This document shows positions 8,410 to 16,791 of a DNA stretch of 64,000 bases, piece by piece (the first letter of the stretch is position 1; each line of letters begins with the position of its first letter). The position numbers and the translations under genes were made by a program. The stretch comes from G016756615 sp050958605 (GTDB taxonomy: Bacteria; Pseudomonadota; Alphaproteobacteria; Rhizobiales; Rhizobiaceae): positions 62,001 to 126,000 of the forward strand of contig NZ_JBJHDO010000014.1 in the NCBI RefSeq assembly GCF_050958605.1, given 5' to 3'. The notes beneath the pieces were generated by a model. The model had not been told where the DNA came from and searched no databases. It worked only from the letters and a program-made list of their open reading frames with translations.

Positions 8410-8970
8410 TCAATGCTTCGCCTCTCCCTCCCGCTTGGCGGCCTCGAGGTCTTCGTCCGACAGGATCCGATCGTCCGGATCCGCGGCATCGGCATCGGAC
8501 GGTGAAAAGCGCAGGCCTTGCATGTAGGGCGTGGGCATCTTGCGACGGTAGTCGGCGAATTCCTTGGCGTAATAGCGCCGCGCCTCCTCGATGCTGCGTT
8601 GTCCGCTGACAATGTCGTGCATCAGGTTGAGAGCGAGGAAATTGGCCTGCTCGTCATGGCATCGGGCAGAGACTTCGCCGGCTGTCCGGTCGACCATCAC
8701 GCTTCCGTCGAACTCGGCCAGCGCCGAGAATTTCTCGGGCGGCACGCGGTAGGCGACGAAACATTCGACGGAATCGGTGTGGGGCGCCGGAAAATTGTGA
8801 CGGTGGAACTCCTTGGAGGCGACGATGCGCTTCCATGGCCCGCAGTCGTGCCAGACAAGCTGGTGTTCGGTGGCCTCGTCCGGTTCGCCATAGCTCTCGA
8901 TGACGAGCTTGGCGGCTTCGCGAGATTCTTCAGGCCATCTGTCGGCGATTTGCGATCCTCTGGTCATCAT
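8410..8970 (-). CDS. Conserved protein of unknown function
   Basis: A 186-residue, acidic soluble protein that I do not recognise. Notable segments are WHDCGPWKRIVASKEF, FHRHNFPAPHTDSVECFVAYRVP and NFLALNLMHDIVSGQRSIEEARRYYAKEF; the C-terminus is Asp/Glu-rich. No signal peptide or membrane segment is visible. The start at 8970 is chosen because GGAGAC lies 6-11 bases upstream; an in-frame extension to 9135 is Arg/Cys-rich and lacks a ribosome-binding site. It stands alone between the candidate small RNA and a divergent secreted protein. Confidence 0.65.
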   Translation of the reverse strand: MMTRGSQIADRWPEESREAAKLVIESYGEPDEATEHQLVWHDCGPWKRIVASKEFHRHNFPAPHTDSVECFVAYRVPPEKFSALAEFDGSVMVDRTAGEVSARCHDEQANFLALNLMHDIVSGQRSIEEARRYYAKEFADYRRKMPTPYMQGLRFSPSDADAADPDDRILSDEDLEAAKREGEAKH

Positions 8971-9158
8971 TCTCTGTCTCCTTCCATTTTCCGGGGGATG
9001 CACCCGAACGGCACCGGCACGGAATTGTTTCGTGTTCCCGCTGGCGCGACCCTCGCGATCTGGGCGGGTGACACGATGCCTCCGGCATGGCAAAGCTATG
9101 CCCATGCAAATGCACCACGTTTGGCTGGGCAGCATGCTGGCATAACTGGGGAAGACGC

Positions 9159-9467
9159 ATGAAGCTGCCTGTGGCCGGCGCGGCCCTCCTGTCGCTGATC
9201 GCTTCCGATGTGCATGCTGTGTCGCGCTACGACGTCACGCAGATGAGCTGCGCCGATGTCCAGGCGCGCATCGAGCAGGAAGGCGCGGTGGTCCTCAGCT
9301 ACCGCTCATGGCGTATCATCGGCCTGCCGATCTACGACCGCTTCGCCAAAGATCAGCGATTCTGCCCGGACGGCACCATCGCGGCCCCGGCCGGCGTGCC
9401 GACCGCCGACACGAAATACTGCCCGGTCAAAAAGTGCTTCTCCAGCGGCCGGTTCGTGGCGCGCTGA
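9159..9467 (+). CDS. Small secreted cysteine-containing protein
   Basis: A 102-residue protein with a signal peptide (MKLPVAGAALLSLIASDVHA) and a mature part with four Cys (MSCADVQARI, RFCPDG, TKYCPVKKCF), suggesting two disulphides in the periplasm. Small proteins with a CADVQARIEQEGAVVLSY-like segment recur in rhizobia but have no assigned role to my knowledge. The ATG at 9159 gives a signal peptide, whereas the upstream frame to 9087 does not. Confidence 0.65.
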   Translation: MKLPVAGAALLSLIASDVHAVSRYDVTQMSCADVQARIEQEGAVVLSYRSWRIIGLPIYDRFAKDQRFCPDGTIAAPAGVPTADTKYCPVKKCFSSGRFVAR

Positions 9468-9631
9468 GCTTGTGCTGCGAGTTGAGCGCCGCAAGAAGCC
9501 TTGATACCCAACAATCCTAGAATTTCTGCCTGCCTGATACGGACGTCCGCAATACGGGTATTGTAACCGTTACAAGGCTTGCGGTCCTCGAACTCTTTCG
9601 CAAACATGCCGGCCTACGAGAGAGTGGTAGC

Positions 9632-10417
9632 ATGAGATCGGAAGTTTGGTTCGCGGCGCTTCTCGTGGTCTCCGGAGCGAGCGGAGCTTGGGGTCAGGAG
9701 CATGAGGCGATCAACGAAGCCAACAATCCGCTCACCCCGAAGGTCACCATCAATTTCCATAACTACTACGTGCCGGAACTGACCGAACTGCCAGATCGCT
9801 ACGCCAACCAATTCCTCTTGCGCGGCCTCATCCCCGCCGACGTCTTTGGCGCCCCACAGCTTTTTCGTTACACCTTGCCGATCGCGACAGCGCCGGAATT
9901 CCCGAGCGGTTATGTGACCGGACTCGGCGACCTCACAATCATGGACATCTTCGTCATCCCTGGAGAGAAGGTGTCGTTCGGTTTTGGTCCCTTGGTGGTG
10001 TTTCCGACCGCGACCGACGATTCGCTCGGTGCCGGCAAGTGGCAGGCCGGCGCGGTCGGCTTGGCAATCGCTCCGCAGCGATGGGGCCTCCTCGGTAGCC
10101 TCGTTACCTTTCAGACCTCCTTCGCCGGGCAAAGCGAGCGGGAGGATGTTTCGCTCCTCACAGTGCAGCCAATCGTCAATTTCAACCTCAAGGACGGCTA
10201 CTATCTGCGGTCAACCGCCATCTGGAACTTCGACCTGGAGGGTGGCGACTATTCCATTCCGGTCGGCCTCGGCCTCGGCAAGGTCATCCAGTTGAACGAA
10301 AAGGTGACGATGAACGCTTTCGTCGAACCGCAATACACGGTTTCCAGCCATGGTGCTGGCCAGCCAGAATGGCAGATTTTCGCAGGCGTCAATTTCCAGT
10401 TCGCGATCGGCAAATGA
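9632..10417 (+). CDS. Predicted outer-membrane beta-barrel (phenol MetA-type transporter-like)
   Basis: The 261-residue product has a signal peptide (MRSEVWFAALLVVSGASGAWG) and alternating amphipathic strands ending in a C-terminal Phe-rich strand (EWQIFAGVNFQFAIGK), the pattern of an outer-membrane barrel. Segments such as GLGDLTIMDIFVIPG and FGFGPLVVFPTATDD resemble the putative MetA-pathway phenol transporter family. It is followed at 57 bases by two DUF1254 genes, suggesting a shared envelope or uptake function. Substrate unknown. Confidence 0.65.
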   Translation: MRSEVWFAALLVVSGASGAWGQEHEAINEANNPLTPKVTINFHNYYVPELTELPDRYANQFLLRGLIPADVFGAPQLFRYTLPIATAPEFPSGYVTGLGDLTIMDIFVIPGEKVSFGFGPLVVFPTATDDSLGAGKWQAGAVGLAIAPQRWGLLGSLVTFQTSFAGQSEREDVSLLTVQPIVNFNLKDGYYLRSTAIWNFDLEGGDYSIPVGLGLGKVIQLNEKVTMNAFVEPQYTVSSHGAGQPEWQIFAGVNFQFAIGK

Positions 10418-10473
10418 CGCGGCGACTTTTTCCTGTCCAGTTCCGGGCAGGCTCGAGCAAGAAGAAGATAGCT

Positions 10474-11949
10474 ATGCGCTTGTTCCTCATCCTCGGTTTC
10501 CTGGCAAGCTTTCCTTCTTCCGCTCTCTCCCAGGCCAGTCACTATGACGAGCTAGCGGACGCACCCTACACACAGGGTTATCTCAGCAACGACAGCGCGA
10601 GAAAAATGCAGAAGGAGCTGATGTTTCAGCGCGCCGTGCAGACTTACTTGTGGGCGCTCCCGGCTCTGAACATGTACGGCATGAAGGAAGGTTCCGAAGC
10701 CGAGTTCGGCAAAGGTTACAACGTACTCCCGATCTTTAAGAAGCGGCTCGATGCCAAGACGCTGATCACCACGCCCAATTCCGACGTGATCTATGCGCTC
10801 GGCTATCTCGACTTGAGTAAGGACGGGCCAATAGTGATCGAGGTGCCGCCGGGCCTGCAGGGCATCATCGACGATTTCTTCCAACGGCCGATCCCTTCCG
10901 AAGGTGAGATCAACGGCCGCGAATGGGCGGGTGATGTCGGCCTGCCCGGTCCAGACCAGGGCAAGGGCGGCAAATATCTGATTCTGCCGCCAGACTACAC
11001 TGGCGAGGTGCCGGACGGCTACTTCACCTATCGCTCGGGCACCTACGGTGTGTTCGTCTTCTGGCGCGGCTTCTTCAAAGATCCCGCTCAGCTCGAAGAG
11101 CCCGTGAAGGTGATGGAGCAGACGAAGATCTATCCGCTGGGCAAGGAAACCTCCGCGAAGCCGATGCAGTTCCCCGATGCCTCGGGCGTGCCGGTCAACA
11201 TGCTCTACCCGCAGGATGGCAGTGCCTTCGACATGCTCGACCGTTTCATCCAGCACGAGTATGTCGATCCGAAGGATTTCGAAATGCGCGGCATGGCGGC
11301 CTCTGTCGGCATCGTCAAGGGCAAGCCGTTCGAGCCTGACGAGGAAACGCGCAAACTGCTTGACCAGGCAGCGAAAACGGCCTCCCGCATGGGGCATGTC
11401 TTCGCCTATGGCGGCAATGCACTTCGCTACTACGAGGATCGGCAGTGGCTGAATCCGTTCTCGACCAACGCCAATTTCTCGGGCGAGAGTTTCAACCGGC
11501 TGGATGAAAGGACGAGCTTCTTCACCTATGCCTATTCGACCAGTCCCGGCATGGCGATCAACATGGAGAATGTCGGGGCCAAGTACCCGAACGCCTTCAA
11601 GGATGCCGATGGCGACTACCTGTCCGGCGACCGAACCTACAAGCTGAAGCTACCGAAGGACATTCCTGCCAAGATATTCTGGTCGGTCACGGTCTATGAC
11701 CCGGTCACCGGCTCCGGGCTGGACAACGGCCAACCCTTCCCCTCGCTCAACACGATGGACAAGCCGGTCCAGAATTCCGACGGTTCGACCGAAATCTATT
11801 TCGGCCCGGAATCTCCCGGCGAGGGCAGGAACTGGATTGCGACTGTTCCCGGTAAGGGTTTCTTCACGATCCTGCGCCTCTACGGCCCGACCAAGGCCTT
11901 TTTCGACAAGAGCTGGAAGCCGGGCGACCTCGAAAAGGTCGACGGTTAA
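10474..11949 (+). CDS. DUF1254/DUF1214 domain protein, copy 1
   Basis: The 491-residue secreted protein (signal peptide MRLFLILGFLASFPSSALS) has an N-terminal DUF1254 region (TTPNSDVIYALGYLDLSKDGPIVIEVPP, DFFQRPI) and a C-terminal DUF1214 region (PAKIFWSVTVYDPVTGSGLDNGQPFPSLN, ETSAKPMQFPD earlier). The family is widespread, often periplasmic, and without an established reaction. The ATG at 10474 is chosen for the signal peptide and AAGAAGA upstream. It precedes a paralogue by 43 bases, so the two are co-transcribed. Confidence 0.88.
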   Translation: MRLFLILGFLASFPSSALSQASHYDELADAPYTQGYLSNDSARKMQKELMFQRAVQTYLWALPALNMYGMKEGSEAEFGKGYNVLPIFKKRLDAKTLITTPNSDVIYALGYLDLSKDGPIVIEVPPGLQGIIDDFFQRPIPSEGEINGREWAGDVGLPGPDQGKGGKYLILPPDYTGEVPDGYFTYRSGTYGVFVFWRGFFKDPAQLEEPVKVMEQTKIYPLGKETSAKPMQFPDASGVPVNMLYPQDGSAFDMLDRFIQHEYVDPKDFEMRGMAASVGIVKGKPFEPDEETRKLLDQAAKTASRMGHVFAYGGNALRYYEDRQWLNPFSTNANFSGESFNRLDERTSFFTYAYSTSPGMAINMENVGAKYPNAFKDADGDYLSGDRTYKLKLPKDIPAKIFWSVTVYDPVTGSGLDNGQPFPSLNTMDKPVQNSDGSTEIYFGPESPGEGRNWIATVPGKGFFTILRLYGPTKAFFDKSWKPGDLEKVDG

Positions 11950-11992
11950 TTGATGAGGCGTGCATCCGACTGCCGAAGAGAAGGAGGCTGAC

Positions 11993-13480
11993 ATGACATC
12001 GCGCAAATCGCAGCGCGTTCTCACGATTGCCGGAGTGGCCCTCATGGCCGCGACTTCCGGCCTCGCCGCGATCTCGGCCTCTGCCGAACCGCTGCCGCTC
12101 TCGCCGAAGTGGAGCGCGAACATGCCCGCTGGCCCAGTCGCCGGCACGCGGATCACGACCGACTATGCGAAGCTCGTGGCGCGAGACGCATATTTTTGGG
12201 CTTGGCCGATGGTCAATATGTACAACCGACGTCTTGCCTTTTCGAAGGTCCCGGAACGATTCTATTCGGGTGCCGCTCCGATGGCCCCGATCAACCGGCT
12301 GACCATGCTGACGGACTATATCGAGCCGGAAGAGCGGCTCGTGGCTTGCCCCAATCAGGATGTCGTCTATGGCGCTGCCCTGCTGGCGCTCGACCAATCC
12401 CCGGTGGTCGTCCAAGTCCCCGACTTCGGCGACCGGTTCTGGGTGTACCAGATAGTCGATCTCAGGACGGACAGCTTCGTCGGTCTCGGCAAGATGTACG
12501 GCACGCAGCCTGGTTTCTACCTGCTCGTCGGCCCAAACTGGCATGGCGAGGTGCCGAAGGGGATCACCAAGGTCTTCCGGGCTTCAACCAATACTGCCAA
12601 TGCGATCCCGCGCGTCTTCCAGGACGATACGGCCGAAGACAAGGCGGCTGTCCAGGAGGTGCTACAACAAATCAACCTCTATCCGCTCTCCGAGTTCGAT
12701 GGCACGATGAAGACGATAGACTGGAGGCAGCTCAAGAAGGTGCCTGCCGCAAGTGGCGGAGAGGCTGAAACGCAATGGGTGGTACCTGAGAAGTTCTTCG
12801 ATGAACTGCCTCTTGTGCTAGCAGATGCGCCGCCGTTGCCAGGCGAGGAAGCCCGCTACGCGCAGGTGCTGGCCGTTGTCGAGGCGGCAAAGGTCGACCC
12901 GGAGATCAGGAAGGCGGTCGACGAAGCTGCTGCCGAGGCCGAAGAGCAACTCGTCAAACCGCTTATCCAATTTCGCAACTTTGGGCTCGTCCTGCCTCAC
13001 AACTGGACAACGACGTCGAACAACGCCGCGTTCGGCACCGATTATTTCACACGAACGGCCGTGGCCAAGTCGAACATCTTCGTCAACGCACAGAACGAGA
13101 CCAAATACTTTTACCAGGATCTGGATAGCGGCGGTGCACGGCTGAACGGTGCGAAGAAGTACACGGTGACGTTCGCGAAAGACGAAACTCCGCCGGTCGA
13201 CGGCTTCTGGTCGCTGACGCTTTACAACGAGCACCATTTCTTCGAACCGAACGACATCAAGCGCTATTCGCTGGGCACCAAGAACAAGTCGCTTCAATAT
13301 AATGCCGACGGGTCGCTAACGATTTACATACAGGCGGAGCCGCCCTCCGAAGAGCTTCGCGACAATTGGCTGCCTGCCCCAAAGGAAAGCGACTTCTCCC
13401 TTTACATCCGCGCCTATTGGCCGAAGACGGCTGTCATAGACGGTTCATGGACGCCCCCCGAGGTCAAACCCGGCGACTGA
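11993..13480 (+). CDS. DUF1254/DUF1214 domain protein, copy 2
   Basis: The 495-residue protein begins with a signal peptide (MTSRKSQRVLTIAGVALMAATSGLAAISASA), then a DUF1254 region (DAYFWAWPMVNMYNRR, CPNQDVVYGAALLALDQSPVVVQVPDFGDRFWVYQ) and a DUF1214 region (PPVDGFWSLTLYNEHHFFEPNDIKRYSLGTKNK). GGAGG stands 7 bases before the ATG. It is clearly diverged from copy 1, so the pair is not a recent duplication. Role unknown; an envelope or binding function is inferred only from export. Confidence 0.88.
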   Translation: MTSRKSQRVLTIAGVALMAATSGLAAISASAEPLPLSPKWSANMPAGPVAGTRITTDYAKLVARDAYFWAWPMVNMYNRRLAFSKVPERFYSGAAPMAPINRLTMLTDYIEPEERLVACPNQDVVYGAALLALDQSPVVVQVPDFGDRFWVYQIVDLRTDSFVGLGKMYGTQPGFYLLVGPNWHGEVPKGITKVFRASTNTANAIPRVFQDDTAEDKAAVQEVLQQINLYPLSEFDGTMKTIDWRQLKKVPAASGGEAETQWVVPEKFFDELPLVLADAPPLPGEEARYAQVLAVVEAAKVDPEIRKAVDEAAAEAEEQLVKPLIQFRNFGLVLPHNWTTTSNNAAFGTDYFTRTAVAKSNIFVNAQNETKYFYQDLDSGGARLNGAKKYTVTFAKDETPPVDGFWSLTLYNEHHFFEPNDIKRYSLGTKNKSLQYNADGSLTIYIQAEPPSEELRDNWLPAPKESDFSLYIRAYWPKTAVIDGSWTPPEVKPGD

Positions 13481-13490
13481 CAAACGATAC

Positions 13491-13518
13491 CAAAAAAAGA
13501 ACCCGGCGCAGCCGGGTT
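13491..13518 (-). terminator. Intrinsic terminator on the minus strand
   Basis: Stem AACCCGGC (13500-13507) / GCCGGGTT (13511-13518) with a 3-base loop. Read on the minus strand it is followed by CTTTTTTT, a strong Rho-independent terminator. It would end glnK-amtB read-through or a separate minus-strand RNA starting in 13519-13660. Confidence 0.75.
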
Positions 13519-13773
13519 CAAGGTCAGGAGAGCTTGCGTTCTCCCAGACGGGATTTCTAGACTCGTTGGAGCGCGCGACTGCGCGCTGCGCCAGCCGAGC
13601 GCCGTGCGTCCGTTCGGACGCGCAAAGGACGCGCTGCCAGAGTATAGTTGCCGCATCGTGCTTTCCGAACCTTCGGTTCGGGCCGATGCGGTGGCGCGAA
13701 AGCCAAGCGGCCCGGATGGGCCGCACCGGCGACTGAGGCGCCCTGGATATGTCAACATCCAGGGCCAATGGGA
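13519..13773. other. Structured intergenic region between DUF1254 copy 2 and amtB
   Basis: The stretch is dense in hairpins: GCGCGCgactGCGCGC (13574-13589), CCGAACcttcGGTTCGG (13667-13683), GCGGCCC/GGGCCGC (about 13709-13726) and CCTGGAT/ATCCAGG (13742-13763) just past the amtB stop. A TATACT box lies on the minus strand near 13640. It has no convincing ORF. It looks like a composite of repeats or a structured RNA that ends at the minus-strand terminator. Confidence 0.5.
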
Positions 13774-15168
13774 TCAATTATACGCGCGCTCGCCATGCGA
13801 GACGATGTCGAGACCCTCGCGCTCGCCGGCTTCCGGCAGCCTGAGACCCATCACCGCCTTGACCACCTGGAGCGCCACATAGGCGACCACCCCCGACCAG
13901 ATGACCGCGACGATCACCGCCCAGGCCTGGGTGCCGAACTGGCCGGCGATCGAATATTCTTCCGCGCCGGGGCCGAAGCCGCCCAGCGCCGGCGAAGCAA
14001 CGATCGCGGTGCCCAGCGCGCCGACGATGCCCCCGACGCCATGGATGCCGAACACGTCGAGCGAATCGTCGTATTTCAGCATCGGCTTCAGCGAGATCAC
14101 CGCCCACAGGCAGACGAGGCCCGCGACCGCGCCGAGGAAGATCGCGCCGACCGTGCCGGCGAGGCCGGCGGCCGGCGTGATGGCGACGAGGCCGGCGACC
14201 GCCCCGGAAGCGGCCCCGAGCAGGCTGGCATGGCCGCGCACGATGCGCTCGGCGACCGACCAGGCGAGTGCCGCGGCCGAGGTCGCTGTGATGGTGTTGA
14301 GCATGGCTTGCGCGGCCAGACCGTTGGCCTCGAGGTTGGAGCCGGCGTTGAAGCCGAACCAGCCGACCCACAGAAGGCAAGCGCCAATGAGGGTGAAGGT
14401 CAGATTATGCGGCGCCATATTCTCCTTGAGAAAGCCAACGCGCGGTCCCACGACGAGCGCCGCCACCAGGCCGGCGATGCCGGAATTGATGTGGACCACC
14501 GTGCCGCCGGCGAAATCGAGCGCACCGATGCCGAAGAGATAGCCGGAAGGGGCGTCGGCCGCGCTCGGGCCTCCCCACCACCACACCATATGGGCCATCG
14601 GCAGGTAGGCGAAGGTGAACCAGAGCGCCAGAAACAACATCACCGATCCGAAACGCATTCGCTCGGCGACGGCGCCGACGATGAGCGCCGGGGTGATCGC
14701 CGCGAAGGTGAGCTGGAAGATCACGAAGGTGAGTTCGGGAATGAACACGCCCTGCGTGAATGTCTCGGCCAGCGAATCCGGGCCGACGCCGGCCAGGAAG
14801 GCCTTGCTCAGGCCGCCGATGAAGGGCGTGAGGAACGTCGCCTCCTCGGCTGTACCGGCGCCGGTGAAGGCCAGCGAATAGCCATAAACTACCCACAGCA
14901 GCGCAATCATGGCGAAGCCGGCGAGCACCTGCATCAGCACCGACAAGACGTTCTTGGCGCGCACCAGTCCGCCATAGAAGAGCGCAAGGCCGGGAATGGT
15001 CATCAGGATGACGAGGACGGTCGAGACCAGCATCCAGGTGGTATCGCCCTTGTCGGGCACCGGAACGGCCGCGGCGGCCGGTGCCGCTTCCTGGGCGACG
15101 GCTGCGACGGCACCCAGCACCCCCGTCGCCAATGTGCCCAGAAGGGCCAAACGTGAAGTCATACGCAT
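13774..15168 (-). CDS. amtB: Ammonium transporter AmtB
   Basis: The 464-residue product has a signal peptide (MRMTSRLALLGTLATGVLGAVAAVAQ), a hydrophobic core of about 11 membrane helices, and AmtB hallmarks: DTTWMLVSTVLVILMTIPGLALFYGGLVRAKN, HMVWWWGGP with the pore aromatic residues, DFAGGTVVHINSGIAGL and DDSLDVFGIHGVGGIVG with the pore histidines. It conducts NH3/NH4+ across the inner membrane and is gated by GlnK, encoded 28 bases upstream. The ATG at 15168 follows GGGGAGA; the longer frame to 15330 lies inside glnK. Confidence 0.96.
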   Translation of the reverse strand: MRMTSRLALLGTLATGVLGAVAAVAQEAAPAAAAVPVPDKGDTTWMLVSTVLVILMTIPGLALFYGGLVRAKNVLSVLMQVLAGFAMIALLWVVYGYSLAFTGAGTAEEATFLTPFIGGLSKAFLAGVGPDSLAETFTQGVFIPELTFVIFQLTFAAITPALIVGAVAERMRFGSVMLFLALWFTFAYLPMAHMVWWWGGPSAADAPSGYLFGIGALDFAGGTVVHINSGIAGLVAALVVGPRVGFLKENMAPHNLTFTLIGACLLWVGWFGFNAGSNLEANGLAAQAMLNTITATSAAALAWSVAERIVRGHASLLGAASGAVAGLVAITPAAGLAGTVGAIFLGAVAGLVCLWAVISLKPMLKYDDSLDVFGIHGVGGIVGALGTAIVASPALGGFGPGAEEYSIAGQFGTQAWAVIVAVIWSGVVAYVALQVVKAVMGLRLPEAGEREGLDIVSHGERAYN

Positions 15169-15196
15169 AGATAAGTCTCCCCTGAGTCCTGACGGC

Positions 15197-15535
15197 CTAG
15201 AGCGCGTCCGTGTCGGTTTCGCCGGTGCGGATGCGCACGGCCTGGTCGATGCCGAAGACGAAGATCTTTCCGTCGCCGATCTGTCCGGTCTTGGCGGCGT
15301 TGGAGATGGCCTCGACCGCCTTGTCGACAAGGTCGGCGCTGACGGCGACCTCGATCTTGATCTTCGGCAGGAAGCTCACGGCATATTCGGCGCCGCGATA
15401 GATTTCGGTGTGGCCTTTCTGGCGGCCGTATCCTTTGACCTCGGTGACGGTCAGGCCTTGAATCCCGACGGCGGTCAACGCTTCGCGGACCTCGTCGAGC
15501 TTGAACGGCTTGATGATTGCCATCACGATCTTCAT
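15197..15535 (-). CDS. glnK: PII signal-transduction protein GlnK
   Basis: The 112-residue product is a full-length PII protein: MKIVMAIIKPFKLDEVREAL, T-loop with the uridylylated Tyr in RGAEYAVSFLPK, and the C-terminal GDGKIFVFGIDQAVRIRTGETD. It senses 2-oxoglutarate and ATP/ADP and blocks AmtB when nitrogen is sufficient. It is the first gene of the glnK-amtB operon and lies 78 bases downstream of a sigma-54-type promoter, the expected nitrogen-starvation control. Confidence 0.96.
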   Translation of the reverse strand: MKIVMAIIKPFKLDEVREALTAVGIQGLTVTEVKGYGRQKGHTEIYRGAEYAVSFLPKIKIEVAVSADLVDKAVEAISNAAKTGQIGDGKIFVFGIDQAVRIRTGETDTDAL

Positions 15536-15612
15536 GAAGCTTCACCCTTCGCTATGCGGATTCCCGCGTTCCCACGACATCGGCCGCAAGCAGCCGAAAC
15601 TGCGGAGAGCGA

Positions 15613-15628
15613 TTCAAGCTCCGTGCCA
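15613..15628 (-). promoter_or_regulatory. Sigma-54 (RpoN) promoter of glnK-amtB
   Basis: Minus-strand sequence TGGCACGGAGCTTGAA matches the -24/-12 consensus TGGCACG-N4-TTGCW with one mismatch (GA for GC at -12). Spacing to the glnK start leaves a leader of about 65 bases. Sigma-54 control of glnK-amtB is well established in proteobacteria. Confidence 0.78.
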
Positions 15629-15677
15629 GTTGCCGAAGAACCGGATTAATGTGCTGAAAAGGAAGAGATTTTCGGCC

Positions 15678-15694
15678 GCTCCACGACGTGGAGC
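15678..15694. promoter_or_regulatory. Perfect 17-base palindrome, possible NtrC site
   Basis: GCTCCACGACGTGGAGC is a perfect palindrome around a central A, centred about 85 bases upstream of the predicted glnK transcription start. Its position suits an NtrC enhancer, and it partly resembles the TGCACC-N5-GGTGCA consensus. The match is partial, so the identity is inferred. Confidence 0.4.
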
Positions 15695-15981
15695 CTGCGG
15701 GATGGGCAGCTTGAGCGCCTAAATATTAGACAAAAATACGAAAATGCCTACTTTGAAGTCAGTCGGCGCAGAGGCGAATTCTGGTGGAGGCCGAGCCTCG
15801 TGGTCAAAACGGTCTCAATCCTGCGTTACCAGTTGCTCCACGCGGGGCGCTGGCGATGATTTCTGCGTTCTAGCCGCCTCCTTCCTGCGGGCGGCAACAT
15901 TGCTGTTCGTCTACATTGCCGAAAACGTGAGCTGGAAATGGACGAGAATGTGCTCGGGCGCTCAGAGTCGTCTCTTGTGCC

Positions 15982-16512
15982 CTACGCGACTTTCGCCCTG
16001 TGGTGATGCCTCGACGCATGCATTCCATCGGCGATATCAGGAAGATTCGACAAATGCTCAAGCAGGTAGAGGGCGGCAAGCGCAATATGGGCCGGGATCG
16101 GCTTGCTCCCGCGAAACGCGGCCACCTGCCGGCGTGAAATCTCGAGCTGAGCAGCCATGCCATCCAGGCTCAAAGCAAGTTGCCCCATAATCTGTCGGAA
16201 CTCGGCATTGGTCATGCCGGCCGTGGGAAGCCGCTCGATCCACTCGGCCGACAATTCGATGCCGTCGTCCCATTCAAGTGCCATGCCGTCTTCGTTGACG
16301 CGCACAGTCTCGAATAGATCGCCGTTGTCGCGAAGCGGAATGAAGTGGCGATGGCTGAGAAACACCGGGGCGAGGTCGACGATTTTCGTCGACCCGTCCC
16401 GCCACGTCACGGTGACATGACGCGCTTCGCCGACCTGCACGGCGGCGAGACGCGGCAGTGGAGCACCAATCCCGATGATGTCGTCAGCGTCCGTTGAGGC
16501 GTTGCCATTCAT
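15982..16512 (-). CDS. DUF2442 plus helix-turn-helix protein (antitoxin-like)
   Basis: The 176-residue protein combines an N-terminal DUF2442 domain (about 20-95: VQVGEARHVTVTWRDGSTKIVDLAPV...) with a C-terminal helix-turn-helix-like segment (NAEFRQIMGQLALSLDGMAAQLEISRRQVAAFRGSKPIPAHIALAALYLLEHL). DUF2442 genes commonly follow DUF4160 genes in toxin-antitoxin-like pairs. Here it overlaps the end of the frameshifted DUF4160 gene by 29 bases. The HTH makes it the likely ligand of the twin operators at 16762-16810. Confidence 0.75.
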   Translation of the reverse strand: MNGNASTDADDIIGIGAPLPRLAAVQVGEARHVTVTWRDGSTKIVDLAPVFLSHRHFIPLRDNGDLFETVRVNEDGMALEWDDGIELSAEWIERLPTAGMTNAEFRQIMGQLALSLDGMAAQLEISRRQVAAFRGSKPIPAHIALAALYLLEHLSNLPDIADGMHASRHHHRAKVA

Positions 16513-16712
16513 CTTCGATCTCCTTCTGATGGTCGCGAGCCCACTCCAGCGCGATTTCCAGGTCGCGCCTGGATATCCGGCCCCGTAGGATCGTAAGGGT
16601 GTCGATCCTGACTTGAACGGAATATTGGGGCGTCACCACATGAAAATGCGGCGGGTGGTGATCGTCGACGTAAAGTTGGATTTATACTCCCGATCTGAAC
16701 GAGCGTCGGCAC
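16484..16712 (-). pseudogene. DUF4160 gene interrupted by a frameshift
   Basis: A GTG at 16712 opens VPTLVQIGSI, the usual DUF4160 N-terminus. The family core IQLYVDDHHPPHFHVVTPQYS... down to EWQRLNGR-stop at 16484 is in another frame. The two join near the minus-strand AGTATAAATCC around 16682, where a net loss of two bases (or gain of one) breaks the frame and leaves an in-frame TAA. Without the shift the protein would be about 76 residues, normal for the short DUF4160 type. It could be a decayed toxin-like gene, a frameshifted expression or a sequencing error. Confidence 0.72.
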
Positions 16713-16761
16713 GCGCGGGTCTCAGTTGATAAGCGTTGCGGTTGCGTCATGACATCATCAA

Positions 16762-16780
16762 TAGTGCACACTGTGCACTA
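16762..16780. promoter_or_regulatory. Palindromic operator 1 of the DUF4160/DUF2442 pair
   Basis: TAGTGCACACTGTGCACTA is a perfect 19-base palindrome, 50 bases upstream of the GTG of the DUF4160 gene. An identical-length, near-identical copy follows 30 bases away. Confidence 0.7.
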
Positions 16781-16791
16781 TGTCAAGTCTT

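Larger units (their letters stand above)
15536..15981. other. 446-base spacer upstream of glnK
   Basis: The right side of this gap beyond about 15700 has no convincing gene. Short frames exist on both strands but lack ribosome-binding sites and family resemblance; a plus-strand frame at 15744-16190 overlaps the DUF2442 gene and is discounted. The left part carries the sigma-54 promoter and a palindrome that serve glnK. Confidence 0.6.

Noticed and set aside
13519..13640. tRNA-like stretch on the minus strand
   Set aside because: Contains hairpins but no matching acceptor and T-arm pair; a cloverleaf could not be drawn.
13648..15156. 502-residue plus-strand frame opposite amtB
   Set aside because: Antisense shadow of AmtB; no signal, motif or ribosome-binding site.
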